Below are positions 37,765 to 47,192 of a DNA stretch of 64,000 nucleotides, piece by piece. The first letter of the stretch is position 1, and each line of letters opens with the position of its first letter. Source of the stretch: Streptococcus minor DSM 17118 (GTDB taxonomy: Bacteria; Bacillota; Bacilli; Lactobacillales; Streptococcaceae); NCBI RefSeq assembly GCF_000377005.1, contig NZ_AQYB01000033.1:1-64000 (forward strand), read 5' to 3'. Under the pieces are notes generated by a model that worked only from the letters and a program-made list of their open reading frames with translations, did not search any database and was not told where the DNA came from. The translations under genes and the position numbers were made by a program.

Positions 37765-38178
37765 GTGATGAAGAGTTTGTACCCTGTTATCATGACACAA
37801 CATTTGGCTAGTTTACAGGCATTTTTTGTAGATTACTTTGGCTTTGAGAAAACCTTTGTGTCGGATTGGTACATCAGTCTGCGCTTGAAGGACCATGAAA
37901 TTGCCTTTTTGCTCTCAGACCACGAGACTATCCCACAGGGGTTTAGACAGTCCGTTCAGGGTGTCTTGGTCAATATTGAAGTGGAGGATATTTCAGAGAT
38001 TTATAAAAGAATACAGCAAGATATTCCAGAGTCCATTGTTTTAACATTGAGGGATGAGGATTTTGGACAGCGTCATTTTATTGTAGCGCTACACGGCGTG
38101 CTCATCGATGTGATTCAAGAGATTGAGCCATCAGATAGTTTTAAGGAATATTTTCAGGAAGGGTTTTACCATGAATAA
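37765..38178 (+). CDS. VOC-family (glyoxalase/bleomycin-resistance fold) protein
   Basis: 137 residues with the paired beta-alpha-beta-beta-beta modules of the VOC superfamily. N-terminal [22 protein letters not shown] (split by the family's first helix) and later [18 protein letters not shown] are typical. Such small proteins often sequester or modify toxic compounds. AAGGAGAAAG precedes the ATG. It is the first gene of a TetR-controlled operon and overlaps the TetR gene by eight bases. Metal or ligand unknown. Confidence 0.75.
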   Translation: MMKSLYPVIMTQHLASLQAFFVDYFGFEKTFVSDWYISLRLKDHEIAFLLSDHETIPQGFRQSVQGVLVNIEVEDISEIYKRIQQDIPESIVLTLRDEDFGQRHFIVALHGVLIDVIQEIEPSDSFKEYFQEGFYHE

Positions 38179-38749
38179 AAAAATGGAGGCCAGCCAAGCC
38201 ACTATAGATCAATTGATGGGTGTTTCTAGATACTTGTTTACCGAAAAAGGTTACGCCAAGACCTCTTTGGAAGAGATTGTGAGCAGACTTGGCATGACTA
38301 GAGGGGCTCTTTATCATCATTATAAGAATAAAAAAGAGTTATTTAGGGCAGTCCTCTTGCAAATTCAAGAGGAAATCGGTCAAAGAGTAGCAGCGGAGGC
38401 GGACAAAACCGATGACCTCTGGCAACAACTGGTCATTGGCTGTCTTACTTTTGTCAAGGAAGCCTGTCGGCCGGATGTCATGCAGATTCTCCTCATTGAC
38501 GGTCCTAGTGTGATTGGTTGGCAGGATTGGAGGCAGATGGATGAGCACAATTCGCAATACCATTTGTATGAGCACCTGCGCTTTCTTCAAGAGCAAGGCA
38601 TCGTGGTAGACTTGGACTGTCATGCTATGACGGCGCTCATATCTGGCGGCTTGAATGAGTTGGCCCTTACTTTGGTTGACCGAGATAACTTTCAAGGATT
38701 GGAAGAGTTGATAGAGAGACAATTACAAGGATTTAAAAAGTATGGCTAA
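38171..38749 (+). CDS. TetR-family transcriptional regulator
   Basis: 192 residues from ATG 38171, chosen because AGGAAGGG precedes it. The N-terminal helix-turn-helix (about 8-55: [20 protein letters not shown] then [14 protein letters not shown]) is canonical TetR. The C-terminal ligand domain is specific to this protein. It probably binds the twin CATACA-N3-TGTATG sites upstream and controls the VOC, its own and the DNA alkylation repair genes. It overlaps both neighbours, so the operon is tightly coupled. Confidence 0.88.
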   Translation: MNKKMEASQATIDQLMGVSRYLFTEKGYAKTSLEEIVSRLGMTRGALYHHYKNKKELFRAVLLQIQEEIGQRVAAEADKTDDLWQQLVIGCLTFVKEACRPDVMQILLIDGPSVIGWQDWRQMDEHNSQYHLYEHLRFLQEQGIVVDLDCHAMTALISGGLNELALTLVDRDNFQGLEELIERQLQGFKKYG

Positions 38750-39497
38750 AAAACTAAAAGACTATTATGATGAGTTATTTTTAGACGATTTGATAGAGAA
38801 AATCACCTTAGCCTATCCACCTTTTGATAGTGCTGGCTTTAAGCAGACAGTTATGGCTAGGTTAGAAACTTTGGACTTTGGGCCTCGTCAGATGCTGATT
38901 GCGGAATCTCTCAAAACGTATATCCCTTTACCTTATAAAGAAACGTTGGCTATTTTTTATAAGATTTTAGGACCAGAATTAAAAACTAGCCTTGGGATGT
39001 TTACGCAAGGCTATTGGCTCTGGCCTGTTGGTAAATATGTAGAACTCTACGGAATGGATGATTTTGATGCGAGCACAGCCTTTCTTAAAGAGCTCACGAA
39101 ACGGCATACAGGGGAATTTGGTATGCGCCAGCTCTTTCTCCGCTATCCTGAGCAGACCATCCAGCTTGCTAAGTATTGGTGTCAAGATGAGGATAATAAG
39201 GTTCGTCGCCTATCTTGTGAGTGCCTGCGAATCGCATTGCCTTGGGCCAAAAAAACCACACTAGTTCTGGACTATTTTGCGGATTATGTCTGGATTTTGA
39301 CTAGCCTCAAGGATGATGAAGACAAGTCTATTCAAAAAAGTGTGGCCAATAATCTTAATGATCTATCAAAAGTGGATTTGGAAAAGTTTAAATATATTGT
39401 TCAATCGTGGCAAAGAGATGGAGAAGTCAGTTTAGCCTGTCAATGGATTATCAAACATGGCTCTAGAACTTTACGTAAAAAAGCAAAGACAGTATAA
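38742..39497 (+). CDS. HEAT-repeat DNA alkylation repair protein (AlkD-like)
   Basis: 251 residues built of helical pairs, of the AlkC/AlkD superfamily of DNA glycosylases that remove bulky or cationic alkylated bases without base flipping. Recognisable parts are MRQLFLRYPEQTIQLAKYW (about 126-144), VRRLSCECLRIALPW (about 153-167) and DKSIQKSVANNLNDLSK (about 191-207). Whether it has glycosylase activity cannot be read from sequence. It overlaps the TetR gene by eight bases and ends the operon. Confidence 0.78.
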   Translation: MAKKLKDYYDELFLDDLIEKITLAYPPFDSAGFKQTVMARLETLDFGPRQMLIAESLKTYIPLPYKETLAIFYKILGPELKTSLGMFTQGYWLWPVGKYVELYGMDDFDASTAFLKELTKRHTGEFGMRQLFLRYPEQTIQLAKYWCQDEDNKVRRLSCECLRIALPWAKKTTLVLDYFADYVWILTSLKDDEDKSIQKSVANNLNDLSKVDLEKFKYIVQSWQRDGEVSLACQWIIKHGSRTLRKKAKTV

Positions 39498-39547
39498 ATT
39501 CTATTCCCCTATGGTATAATGGCAGTAAAAGAGGAGGAGATAGGTCT

Positions 39548-40351
39548 GTGCAAAAAAAGATGGAAGAGGTTGCTGTTTATATCCAAGAGCATGTTCATCA
39601 TGAACTGACTCTAAACGATTTGGCGCAACATTTTCACTATAGTCCATCCCACCTATCTCGGACTTTCAAGAAAGAAATGGGCTATTCAATCAAGGAATAT
39701 ATAGAAGCTCTGAAAATTAAAGGCAGCATTGATAATCTGGTGATGAAATCTCAGAATATCACATCCACTGCGCTTGACTCGGGCTACTCTAGTCTGACAA
39801 CCTTCTCGACAACATTTAAACGACACACGGGCCTAGCTCCCAGAAATTTTATCAAGGATTCGACACTATCCTATCGAATTTTGCAGACTTTTCTGTCCAA
39901 AAAAGATGTCCTCATTCACCGTGAAAAAAACATCGAGACTCAGAATACATTGTCATTTAAACTCATTTATCCCGAAGGCTATCAACCTCATATCAGTTGT
40001 GTTGGTCTTTTCCAGTCTCGTATTCCAAAAGGAAATCCCATTATTGGAGCAGCGATGAGTCAGGATTTGACGCATACCTTTGACAATATACCAAATGGAA
40101 CCTACTTTCTATTGGCCTGTGAGCTATTGGAAGATTTATCTTTTAAACAGAACTATGTATTAGATAAAAACTTTCGTGCAACTTTGGAGGCAAGTCTAAC
40201 ATTTACAGGGGATACACAAGTTCACTGTGAGCTAGAGATGCGCCGCCCCATTGATAGCGACCCACCTATCACTATGAATCTACCACTCTTGATTAAAGAT
40301 GCTTTGCTGGACAAAGTGTCCGTGCCGTTTGGAAATCAAAGCTCAAACTAA
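39548..40351 (+). CDS. AraC-family regulator with C-terminal effector-like domain
   Basis: 267 residues. The two helix-turn-helix units are at the N-terminus (about 5-100: LTLNDLAQHFHYSPSHLSRT and STALDSGYSSLTTFSTTFKR), followed by a domain of about 150 residues that probably binds a ligand. GTG start with GAGGAGGAG upstream and TATAAT at about 39514. A neat terminator follows. Targets unknown; the upstream alkylation repair operon is a possible neighbour target. Confidence 0.82.
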   Translation: MQKKMEEVAVYIQEHVHHELTLNDLAQHFHYSPSHLSRTFKKEMGYSIKEYIEALKIKGSIDNLVMKSQNITSTALDSGYSSLTTFSTTFKRHTGLAPRNFIKDSTLSYRILQTFLSKKDVLIHREKNIETQNTLSFKLIYPEGYQPHISCVGLFQSRIPKGNPIIGAAMSQDLTHTFDNIPNGTYFLLACELLEDLSFKQNYVLDKNFRATLEASLTFTGDTQVHCELEMRRPIDSDPPITMNLPLLIKDALLDKVSVPFGNQSSN

Positions 40352-40371
40352 CCCTTTGTGGTTAGTTTTTT
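40348..40371 (+). terminator. terminator after the AraC gene
   Basis: CTAACC and GGTTAG pair around CTTTGT, followed by six T's; the left arm includes the stop codon. Confidence 0.8.
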
Positions 40372-40582
40372 AGTACAAAAAGACCGCAATTGAGAAGAAG
40401 TTTTTATCTGTCTTCTATGCTAAACTTATTATATAAAGTATAGGAATTATGTGTTTGTTTACATTGGATACAATAATAGATAAAAATGAAGAATATTTTG
40501 ATAGAAATACTCTATATATTATGATTTGGATAAACTGATACATAGTTCTCTAAGATATCACAATCATAAAGGAGATAGTAGC

Positions 40583-40957
40583 ATGCAACTAATGGCTCAT
40601 TTAGGTTTCAATGGTCAAGCTGAAGAAGCGATGAATTTCTATATCAAGGCTTTGGGAGGTAAATTTGAAGGAGAGATGTTTAGAAATCCTGAAAATCCAG
40701 ATAGAATCCTGCACTGCATGGCGAAGTTTGACAATTTTTCAATTTTAGCAACCGATTCAAAAGATATAGATCAGAGTCCCGGAAATATTGATTTGCATTT
40801 ATTTTTCAATGATATTGTAGAAGCAAAAAGTAAATATGACATATTTGCTCAAATAGGTCAAGTTGATTATCCGTTTGAGGCTCAGCCTTGGGGTGATTAT
40901 TTCGGTCGTGTTATCGATCCGTGGGGCATACCTTGGTGTTTTACTGTTGAAGGCTAA
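40583..40957 (+). CDS. VOC-family protein, PhnB/glyoxalase type
   Basis: 124 residues from ATG 40583 (AAAGGAGAT upstream; the longer frame from 40526 has none). The order HLGFNGQAEEAMNFYIKALG, then the acidic DQSPGNIDLHLFF and the C-terminal WGDYFGRVIDPWGIPW is characteristic of PhnB-like proteins, often called 3-demethylubiquinone methyltransferase-like in databases. Real substrate unknown. Confidence 0.8.
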   Translation: MQLMAHLGFNGQAEEAMNFYIKALGGKFEGEMFRNPENPDRILHCMAKFDNFSILATDSKDIDQSPGNIDLHLFFNDIVEAKSKYDIFAQIGQVDYPFEAQPWGDYFGRVIDPWGIPWCFTVEG

Positions 40958-40959
40958 AG

Positions 40960-41100
40960 TATCCTCATTAGGACGTACACTACAAACTAGCTAAAGAGGA
41001 GGATGGCCAAGAAGATGCAGGTCAATACACCAAGATGTCTAAAGCCGTAATGCAGATAAAAAACGTGATGTGGCTACTTTGAAAGCTACATAAGGAGAAT
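40960..41100 (+). pseudogene. degenerate coding remnant
   Basis: EDGQEDAGQYTKMSKAV followed, one frame over, by NADKKRDVATLKAT and a stop near 41090 looks like the broken end of a protein gene. Too short to assign. It lies between two VOC genes. Confidence 0.3.
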
Positions 41101-41120
41101 ACATTTAAGGAGTCATCAAT

Positions 41121-41462
41121 ATGAAATCACAATTTACAAATCTCATTTCCGTTTTTCCTGTAAAAGATCTGGGAACTAGCCTTGCGTGGTACAGTAAGTG
41201 GTTGGGTCAACCAGATGTCATCCCTATGGAAGGTGTGGCCGAGTATCAGTTAACGGAAAATGCCTGGCTACAATTAACCCAAGAAGAAGGAACGGCAACA
41301 AGCATTATTTTAGGAGTAGACGATATTCATAAGGTGAGAGAACAGCTACTTAATCAGGGTTTAGAGACAAGTGATATCATGGATTGGGAGGTCGTCTTTA
41401 CCTGTGAAATAGAGGATCCAGATGGTCATCGGATTTCTTTTGCTCAAGAAGTCGCTATCTAG
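41121..41462 (+). CDS. VOC-family protein
   Basis: 113 residues, glyoxalase/bleomycin-resistance fold: NLISVFPVKDLGTSLAWYSK at the N-terminus and a C-terminal FTCEIEDPDGHRISFAQE, the latter giving the usual ED-DGxx end. AAGGAGTC precedes the ATG. Function not assignable; a single-domain VOC protein commonly dimerises. The MFS transporter gene follows but has its own promoter. Confidence 0.8.
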   Translation: MKSQFTNLISVFPVKDLGTSLAWYSKWLGQPDVIPMEGVAEYQLTENAWLQLTQEEGTATSIILGVDDIHKVREQLLNQGLETSDIMDWEVVFTCEIEDPDGHRISFAQEVAI

Positions 41463-41525
41463 GATACCTCTTAGCCAATCATTTTATTTGATTATACAAA
41501 ATACCTACCGAATTTTTCGATTTTA

Positions 41526-41534
41526 TGCTATACT
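41526..41534 (+). promoter_or_regulatory. extended -10 promoter before a leaderless gene
   Basis: TGCTATACT (TG-N-TATACT), with the ATG of the transporter beginning at 41541, six bases after the box. No ribosome binding site is present. Confidence 0.6.
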
Positions 41535-41540
41535 AGGTCT

Positions 41541-42722
41541 ATGAGAGAGAATAGCAACAAGAAAAAAACATTCTTTTTATTGATGGGGATTATGATGATG
41601 GGAGCCGTTATGCGGGTCCCTTTTACAGCTATTCCAGCAGTTTTGACAGATATTGCCATGGGTTTGGGAGTACCAGTCAGTGACTTAGGTATCCTGACTT
41701 CTTTGCCTCTTATCATGTTTGCTCTTTGTTCGACCTTGGCTCCTAAGTGGGCGGCTCGCTTGGGCTTGGAAAAATTGTTGGGTGTGGCCCTCTTAGTGAT
41801 GACAGTTGGATCCTTGCTCCGAATTGCTGGTGTCTCTGGATTGTATCTAGGGACGCTATTGATTGGTGTAGCTATTGCCACTATCAATGTGCTTTTGCCT
41901 AGCTTGGTATCAGTCCATTTTCCTTTGAAGGTAGGAACCTATACGACTATCTACATCACGATGATGGGGTTAGCTGGAACGGTTGGTTCCATGGTAGCAG
42001 TACCGATTGTTGCTGCTACATCTTGGCAGACGTTTGTCATTCTTTTGACCCTTTTAGTGGCAATTGCTGCTGTGATTTGGTTACCAAATTGGCGCTACAA
42101 TCACCGTTTCGCACAACCATCCACACATACTAAGCAAAGTTCTCTTTGGAAAAACAAAGCTGCCCTGAACTTTCTAGTTTTTGGTGGTCTTCAGTCGTTA
42201 CTGTTTTATACAGAGATGACTTGGTTACCGACTATTGCACAAACAGCTGGCTTGTCTAAAGCAGAAGGGGGCCTGCTGGCTGGTATTTTTAACCTGATTA
42301 GTATCCCTGTTTCCATGGTTATCCCTGCCATTGTATCTCGCTTGAACAATAGCCAACGGGCTTGGTTTATGTCAGGTATTTCTCTTTTGACGGTTATTGG
42401 ACTAATCTTGATGCTTCTGGCACCAGCAAACTTTGTTTTTTGGATTATTATCAGTTTGATTTTAGGTCTATCAGTTGGTGCTCTTTTCCCATATATGATG
42501 CTGAGTTTTACCCTTAAAACGAGTGATGGGCAGGCAACGGCTCGTCTGTCAGGGATGGTTCAGTCGGGAGGATATCTACTTGCCTCCATCGGACCTGTTT
42601 TGTTGGGCTACAGTTTTCCAGTTTTCGGTACGTGGAAACCCTTGATTTTTGCACTTCTGGCTGTCACGCTAGTCATGATTGTCAGTATTATCGCTATTGA
42701 AAAACATGATACAATTATATAG
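41541..42722 (+). CDS. MFS transporter (CynX/NimT-like)
   Basis: 393 residues with 12 predicted membrane segments spread over the whole protein. The N-terminal half shows the family start MMGAVMRVPFTAIPAV and PKWAARLGLEKLL (loop 2-3). It resembles the cyanate/nitroimidazole exporter group, but the substrate is open. The ATG lies six bases after a -10 box, so the mRNA seems to be leaderless. A terminator follows the gene. Confidence 0.8.
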   Translation: MRENSNKKKTFFLLMGIMMMGAVMRVPFTAIPAVLTDIAMGLGVPVSDLGILTSLPLIMFALCSTLAPKWAARLGLEKLLGVALLVMTVGSLLRIAGVSGLYLGTLLIGVAIATINVLLPSLVSVHFPLKVGTYTTIYITMMGLAGTVGSMVAVPIVAATSWQTFVILLTLLVAIAAVIWLPNWRYNHRFAQPSTHTKQSSLWKNKAALNFLVFGGLQSLLFYTEMTWLPTIAQTAGLSKAEGGLLAGIFNLISIPVSMVIPAIVSRLNNSQRAWFMSGISLLTVIGLILMLLAPANFVFWIIISLILGLSVGALFPYMMLSFTLKTSDGQATARLSGMVQSGGYLLASIGPVLLGYSFPVFGTWKPLIFALLAVTLVMIVSIIAIEKHDTII

Positions 42723-42723
42723 A

Positions 42724-42747
42724 AGTCAAGCTATCTTGGCTTTTTTT
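42724..42747 (+). terminator. Rho-independent terminator
   Basis: AAGTCAAG and CTTGGCTT pair around CTAT with one G-T pair, followed by T's. Confidence 0.75.
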
Positions 42748-42805
42748 GCTCCAGACTTGTCATGTTCACCTGAAAGCAGTAGAATAAAAGTCAGAAAGGA
42801 ACCTT

Positions 42806-43159
42806 ATGATGAAATTATTGAAGCTTGAAAATAGCATCATTACTAGTCCGCTCTTAGTCAATATCGGTCTGTCCTATGCCATGATGTGGCTGGATATTTA
42901 TCTTGAGTCCTATACCCTCTATATGCTGTTAGCACTTTTGGCCATGACGGTCTATCCTATCTTTACTGGTTTGTTACTTAAGACAAAAATAGATATGGGA
43001 CTTTATCTCCTAGTACATGTAGTGACGTCCCTCTTAGTTATTTACACGGTTTACAATGATTCTGCCCTCATTTATTTCTATATTTCTCTAGCTCTTTTTA
43101 CGCTTACAGCAGGCATCTCCATGATTGTGAGAAAAACTGCCAAAAGACAATTTAGGTAG
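42806..43159 (+). CDS. small membrane protein, unknown
   Basis: 117 residues with four hydrophobic segments (about 15-32, 35-55, 62-82 and 84-107) and a basic C-terminal tail (VRKTAKRQFR). Two ATGs stand at the start; AAAGGAACC lies upstream. No family recognised. It lies between the MFS transporter and the DUF3042 gene on its own. Confidence 0.6.
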   Translation: MMKLLKLENSIITSPLLVNIGLSYAMMWLDIYLESYTLYMLLALLAMTVYPIFTGLLLKTKIDMGLYLLVHVVTSLLVIYTVYNDSALIYFYISLALFTLTAGISMIVRKTAKRQFR

Positions 43160-43160
43160 C

Positions 43161-43190
43161 AAAAAAACCAGCTTTTAGCTGGTTTTCTTT
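43161..43190. terminator. bidirectional terminator
   Basis: AAAACCAGCT and AGCTGGTTTT pair around TTT-, with A's on the left and T's on the right, between convergent genes. Confidence 0.75.
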
Positions 43191-43191
43191 C

Positions 43192-43362
43192 TTAATGTGC
43201 AATGCGGCGACGCGCAGCTTTCTTGCGGTTTTCTTCGATGAATGCTTCTTTCTTTTCTTCTGGTTCAATAATGACCTTTTGAATAGCGAAGATAGCGCCT
43301 GCGCTTGCTGCAACAGTTGACAGTACACCTGCCAAAAAACCTTTTCCGAATCCTTTAGCCAT
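43192..43362 (-). CDS. DUF3042 family protein
   Basis: 56 residues from ATG 43362, chosen because GGAAGATT precedes it; the longer frame has no such site. One membrane helix at about residues 6-28 (FLAGVLSTVAASAGAIFAI), then a charged tail (EPEEKKEAFIEENRKKAARR) that identifies the DUF3042 family of lactic acid bacteria. Function unknown. The opposite-strand and other-frame readings here are shadows. Confidence 0.85.
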   Translation of the reverse strand: MAKGFGKGFLAGVLSTVAASAGAIFAIQKVIIEPEEKKEAFIEENRKKAARRRIAH

Positions 43363-43511
43363 AGTAATCTTCCTTTCTTTGTAAAGAGTGGGCATAATGC
43401 CGGATAAACAGTCCAATGGTCCAAAAATCAAAACAAGTCTGAAAGTCGGATTCATTTTTCTTATGTTATAATAATACTAACGAAAAAATCAGAAAATTTC
43501 AAGGAAAAAAG

Positions 43512-44396
43512 ATGAAAACAAAAATAATTGTCCTAGTTGGGCCTACGGCGGTGGGGAAATCAGCCTTAGGAATTGAATTGGCTCAACAGTTTAAGGGCGA
43601 AATCATCTCAGGAGATAGCCAGCAGGTGTATCAGGAGCTCTCTATCGGCACAGCCAAGGTCAATGAGATAGAACAAGCTCAGGCTCCGCACCACCTGATT
43701 GATGTGCGGTCTGTCAGTCAAGGCTATTCTGCATTTGACTTTGTTCAGGAAGCTAGTCAACAGATTCAAGAGATTGTGGCTCGGGGACATCTTCCTATTA
43801 TCGTTGGAGGGACTGGTCTTTATATACAAAGTTTGCTAGAAGGCTATCATCTGGGCGGTCAAGTAGACCAAGATGCCCTTTTAGCCTACCGTGCACATCT
43901 GGAAACATGGTCGGATGAGCAACTCTTTTCAGCTGTAGCAGAAGCTGATTTAACTATTTCTCAGATGAACCGCCGGCGCTCTATCCGAGCTTTGGAATTG
44001 GCAAAATTTGGCCAACAGTTAACCAATCAGGAACAACCCTATGAGGTTTTGTTGCTGGGTTTGACTGATGAGAGAGAGTTGCTTTATGAGCGTATCAATC
44101 AGCGAGTAGATGTGATGATGGAGGCTGGTCTTCTGGCTGAGGTCGATTGGCTTTATCACAATTATCCGGATTCTCAGGCTAGTAAAGGCATCGGTTACAA
44201 GGAGTTTTTTCCTTATCTTGCTGGAGAGCTATCGTTGCAGGAAGCAGTGGATAAGGTTAAGCAAAATAGCCGTCGTTTTGCCAAACGCCAGCTGACATGG
44301 TTTCGAAACCGCATGAATGTCGAGTTTTATAGGATTTCTGATCCTAAATTTAAAGAGAAGATAGTTGCAAGAGTGGAAGGATTTTTACATGATTGA
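43512..44396 (+). CDS. miaA: tRNA dimethylallyltransferase
   Basis: Adds a dimethylallyl group to A37 of tRNAs reading UNN codons. 294 residues. P-loop [11 protein letters not shown] at residues 9-19, [15 protein letters not shown] (about 35-49) with the catalytic Asp, and the tRNA-contacting RRRSIRALE (about 154-162). AAGGAAAAAAG precedes the ATG; TATAAT lies about 40 bases upstream. Its stop overlaps the hflX start by eight bases. Confidence 0.95.
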   Translation: MKTKIIVLVGPTAVGKSALGIELAQQFKGEIISGDSQQVYQELSIGTAKVNEIEQAQAPHHLIDVRSVSQGYSAFDFVQEASQQIQEIVARGHLPIIVGGTGLYIQSLLEGYHLGGQVDQDALLAYRAHLETWSDEQLFSAVAEADLTISQMNRRRSIRALELAKFGQQLTNQEQPYEVLLLGLTDERELLYERINQRVDVMMEAGLLAEVDWLYHNYPDSQASKGIGYKEFFPYLAGELSLQEAVDKVKQNSRRFAKRQLTWFRNRMNVEFYRISDPKFKEKIVARVEGFLHD

Positions 44397-45627
44397 AACA
44401 AAAAAAGAAGCAGAAAAGGTCCTCCTGGTAGGTGTCGAGTTGCAAGGGATGGAAAATTTCACCATGTCTATGGAAGAATTAGCTAGTCTGGCTAAGACTG
44501 CTGGAGCTGTTGTCAAGGGCACTTACACCCAAAAGAGAGACAAGTACGATAGTAAGACCTTTGTTGGTTCGGGGAAACTGGACGAAATTGCACTGATGGT
44601 GGAGGCCGATGAGATTGATACCTTGATTGTCAATAACCGCCTGACACCTCGTCAAAATGCGAATCTGGAAGCAGTACTAGGTATCAAGGTCATTGACCGA
44701 ATGCAGCTGATTTTAGATATTTTTGCTATGCGAGCTCGCAGTCACGAAGGGAAGCTTCAGGTTCACCTAGCTCAGCTCAAATACATACTCCCGCGCCTAG
44801 TTGGGCAAGGAATCATGCTGAGTCGTCAGGCAGGAGGAATTGGGTCGCGTGGGCCGGGTGAAAGCCAACTGGAACTCAATCGCCGTAGTATTCGCAATCA
44901 GATTCATGATATTGAGCGCCAGTTAAAAGCGGTGGAGAAAAATCGAGCAACTATTCGGGAACGTCGTATGCAGTCGGGCATCTTCAAAATTGGCCTCATC
45001 GGCTATACGAATGCTGGTAAATCGACCATCATGAATGCCATGACTGATAAGGAGCAGTACGAAGCTGATGAATTGTTTGCTACGCTTGATGCTACTACTA
45101 AGCAGATTCATCTTGCCGATAAATTTCAGGTGACATTGACGGATACGGTTGGTTTTATTCAGGACTTGCCAACCGAGTTGATTTCAGCCTTTAAATCTAC
45201 CTTAGAAGAATCCATGCATGTCGATCTTCTCCTCCATGTCATAGATGCTTCTGATCCCAATCATGCTGAACAAGAGGAAGTCGTGCTGGAAATTCTTAAA
45301 GATCTGGATATGCTGGACATTCCACGCCTAGCTCTTTATAATAAGTTGGATAAAGTGGAAGATGACTTTCATCCAACTCAGTTTCCTCATGTCATGATTT
45401 CAGCTAAGCACAAGGATGCGCGTGCCCACATCCAGATGATGGTCCTAGCAAAGATCAAAACCATGTTCACCCCTTTTGAGATAAAAGTCCCTATTTCCAA
45501 GGCTTATCGTCTCCATGATTTGGCTAGTATTTGTCTGGTAGAAAAGAGAGAGTATGTCGACAATATGGAAGTCCTATCAGGCTATATTGCTGAAAATATG
45601 AAATGGAAGTTGGATGAATTTTTATGA
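44389..45627 (+). CDS. hflX: ribosome-splitting GTPase HflX
   Basis: About 412 residues. The HflX domain occupies about 15-190, including the GxGSRGPGE motif ([18 protein letters not shown]), followed by the GTPase domain with P-loop GYTNAGKST (about 204-212), DTVGF (G3) and NKLD (G4). HflX rescues stalled ribosomes under stress. ATG 44389, overlapping miaA, has AAGG upstream and is preferred over the longer frame. Next gene overlaps by four bases. Confidence 0.93.
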   Translation: MIETKKEAEKVLLVGVELQGMENFTMSMEELASLAKTAGAVVKGTYTQKRDKYDSKTFVGSGKLDEIALMVEADEIDTLIVNNRLTPRQNANLEAVLGIKVIDRMQLILDIFAMRARSHEGKLQVHLAQLKYILPRLVGQGIMLSRQAGGIGSRGPGESQLELNRRSIRNQIHDIERQLKAVEKNRATIRERRMQSGIFKIGLIGYTNAGKSTIMNAMTDKEQYEADELFATLDATTKQIHLADKFQVTLTDTVGFIQDLPTELISAFKSTLEESMHVDLLLHVIDASDPNHAEQEEVVLEILKDLDMLDIPRLALYNKLDKVEDDFHPTQFPHVMISAKHKDARAHIQMMVLAKIKTMFTPFEIKVPISKAYRLHDLASICLVEKREYVDNMEVLSGYIAENMKWKLDEFL

Positions 45628-46256
45628 GAAAAATGCTGGAATTGGCTCTGCAATACGGTGGCTTTACAACTCTTGATAAAGCTTATTTGGAGCAGGTCTT
45701 GTCACACTTGACACCTGAGCAACAGTTAGCCTTTATCACGCCACCTCCTTCTGTCCTCAATGCCTACTTTGCTGAAATCTATCAGAAACAAAGCCCGCAA
45801 GCTGCGACTGACTATTATTTCCAATTATCCAAAGCTCTACAACTCTTTCAAGTAGATCCAAGCTTTGTGGAGGTGAAGCCTTTTATCCGCCTGAATCTAT
45901 CTGGTCAGTCTTATGGTTTTGTCTATGTCAATGACTCTGGCTTAGCTCAAGTCTTCGCGGAAAAACCAGAAGAAGTCCAACCTGGCTTGCTCTTTGAACT
46001 CGCTCAAGTTTTTCCACATTATCTGATTTTTCAAGAAAATGAAAAAATCTGGATGTGTTCACTAGATTTAGCTAATCAAGCTTGGCAAGAGGTGAAGCAA
46101 GAAAGATTTTTACTGACCCAGATAGCTGAAAGTCCCGACTGGGTAAAGATTTCAGGTCTCAATCAGGAAGAAGTCCTAGAAGCAGCAGCCTCTTACACAA
46201 ATCAAGTCTACTATGCTTGGTCAGAAAGACAGGCCCTTATCTATATTAGAAAGTAA
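45624..46256 (+). CDS. conserved hypothetical protein between hflX and rnz
   Basis: 210 residues, soluble, mixed alpha/beta, without a motif that I can name. The start ATGA overlaps the hflX stop, and the rnz gene follows after six bases, so it is translated within the miaA-hflX-rnz operon. Related streptococci keep a gene in this position, often annotated as a cytosolic protein of unknown function. A role in RNA or ribosome metabolism would fit its neighbours but is inference. Confidence 0.75.
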   Translation: MRKMLELALQYGGFTTLDKAYLEQVLSHLTPEQQLAFITPPPSVLNAYFAEIYQKQSPQAATDYYFQLSKALQLFQVDPSFVEVKPFIRLNLSGQSYGFVYVNDSGLAQVFAEKPEEVQPGLLFELAQVFPHYLIFQENEKIWMCSLDLANQAWQEVKQERFLLTQIAESPDWVKISGLNQEEVLEAAASYTNQVYYAWSERQALIYIRK

Positions 46257-46262
46257 GAGATT

Positions 46263-47192
46263 ATGTTTATTCAATTTTTAGGGACGGGAGCTGGGCAACC
46301 ATCTAAGTCCCGCAATGTATCTAGTTTGGCTCTCAAGCTACTAGATGAACTCAATGAAATTTGGCTCTTTGACTGCGGTGAAGGCACACAAAACCGCATC
46401 TTAGAGACAGCCATTCGTCCTCGCAAGATTTCTAAAATCTTCATCACCCACCTGCACGGAGATCATATCTTTGGATTACCGGGATTCCTATCGAGCCGCT
46501 CTTTTCAGTCCAATGATGAGCAGACAGATATTGACATCTATGGTCCAATAGGCATCCGCTCCTTTGTTTTGACTAGTCTTAAAGTGTCAGGTTCGCGCCT
46601 GCCTTACCATATTCATTTCCACGAGTTTAATGAAACATCTTTAGGTAAAATTTTTGAAAATGAAAAGTTTTCTGTTTATGCGGAAAAATTGGACCATACT
46701 ACCTTCTGTGTTGGCTTTCGTGTTATCCAAAAAGATTTGGAAGGAACTCTTGATGCCGAAAAATTGAGAGTAGCAGGCGTTCCCTTTGGGCCTCTCTTTG
46801 GTAAAGTGAAAAGTGGAGAAAATGTGGTTTTAGAAGACGGAAGAGAAATCATTGCCAGTGACTATCTATCTCCTCCACGACCAGGTAAAGTCGTAACCAT
46901 CCTAGGAGATACTCGACGTTGCCATGCCAGTGTCCGTCTAGGAGTAAATGCGGATATCCTAGTACATGAGTCCACTTATGGTAAAGGAGATGAGACTATG
47001 GCACGTAAACATGGACACTCAACCAATATGGAAGCCGCTCAAGTAGCTAAGGATGCAGGTGCCAAGCGCCTCCTGCTCAACCACATCAGTCCTCGTTTCT
47101 TATCCAAGGATGTCAGCCAGCTCCGTCGGGATGCGGCTCAGATTTTTGAAGCTGTTCATGTAGTCAAGGACTTAGAAGAGGTAGAAGTATGA
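46263..47192 (+). CDS. rnz: ribonuclease Z
   Basis: Endonuclease that trims the 3' ends of tRNA precursors. 309 residues of the metallo-beta-lactamase fold with the zinc motif [14 protein letters not shown] (about residues 60-73) and a flexible arm region (about 150-200). Further zinc ligands are GDTRR (about 219) and the C-terminal LNHISPRF (about 272-279). The stop overlaps the start of the SDR gene. Confidence 0.95.
   Translation: MFIQFLGTGAGQPSKSRNVSSLALKLLDELNEIWLFDCGEGTQNRILETAIRPRKISKIFITHLHGDHIFGLPGFLSSRSFQSNDEQTDIDIYGPIGIRSFVLTSLKVSGSRLPYHIHFHEFNETSLGKIFENEKFSVYAEKLDHTTFCVGFRVIQKDLEGTLDAEKLRVAGVPFGPLFGKVKSGENVVLEDGREIIASDYLSPPRPGKVVTILGDTRRCHASVRLGVNADILVHESTYGKGDETMARKHGHSTNMEAAQVAKDAGAKRLLLNHISPRFLSKDVSQLRRDAAQIFEAVHVVKDLEEVEV

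Noticed and set aside
43152..43424. Alternative minus-strand frame over the DUF3042 gene
   Set aside because: The other frame gives a recognisable DUF3042 protein with a binding site.
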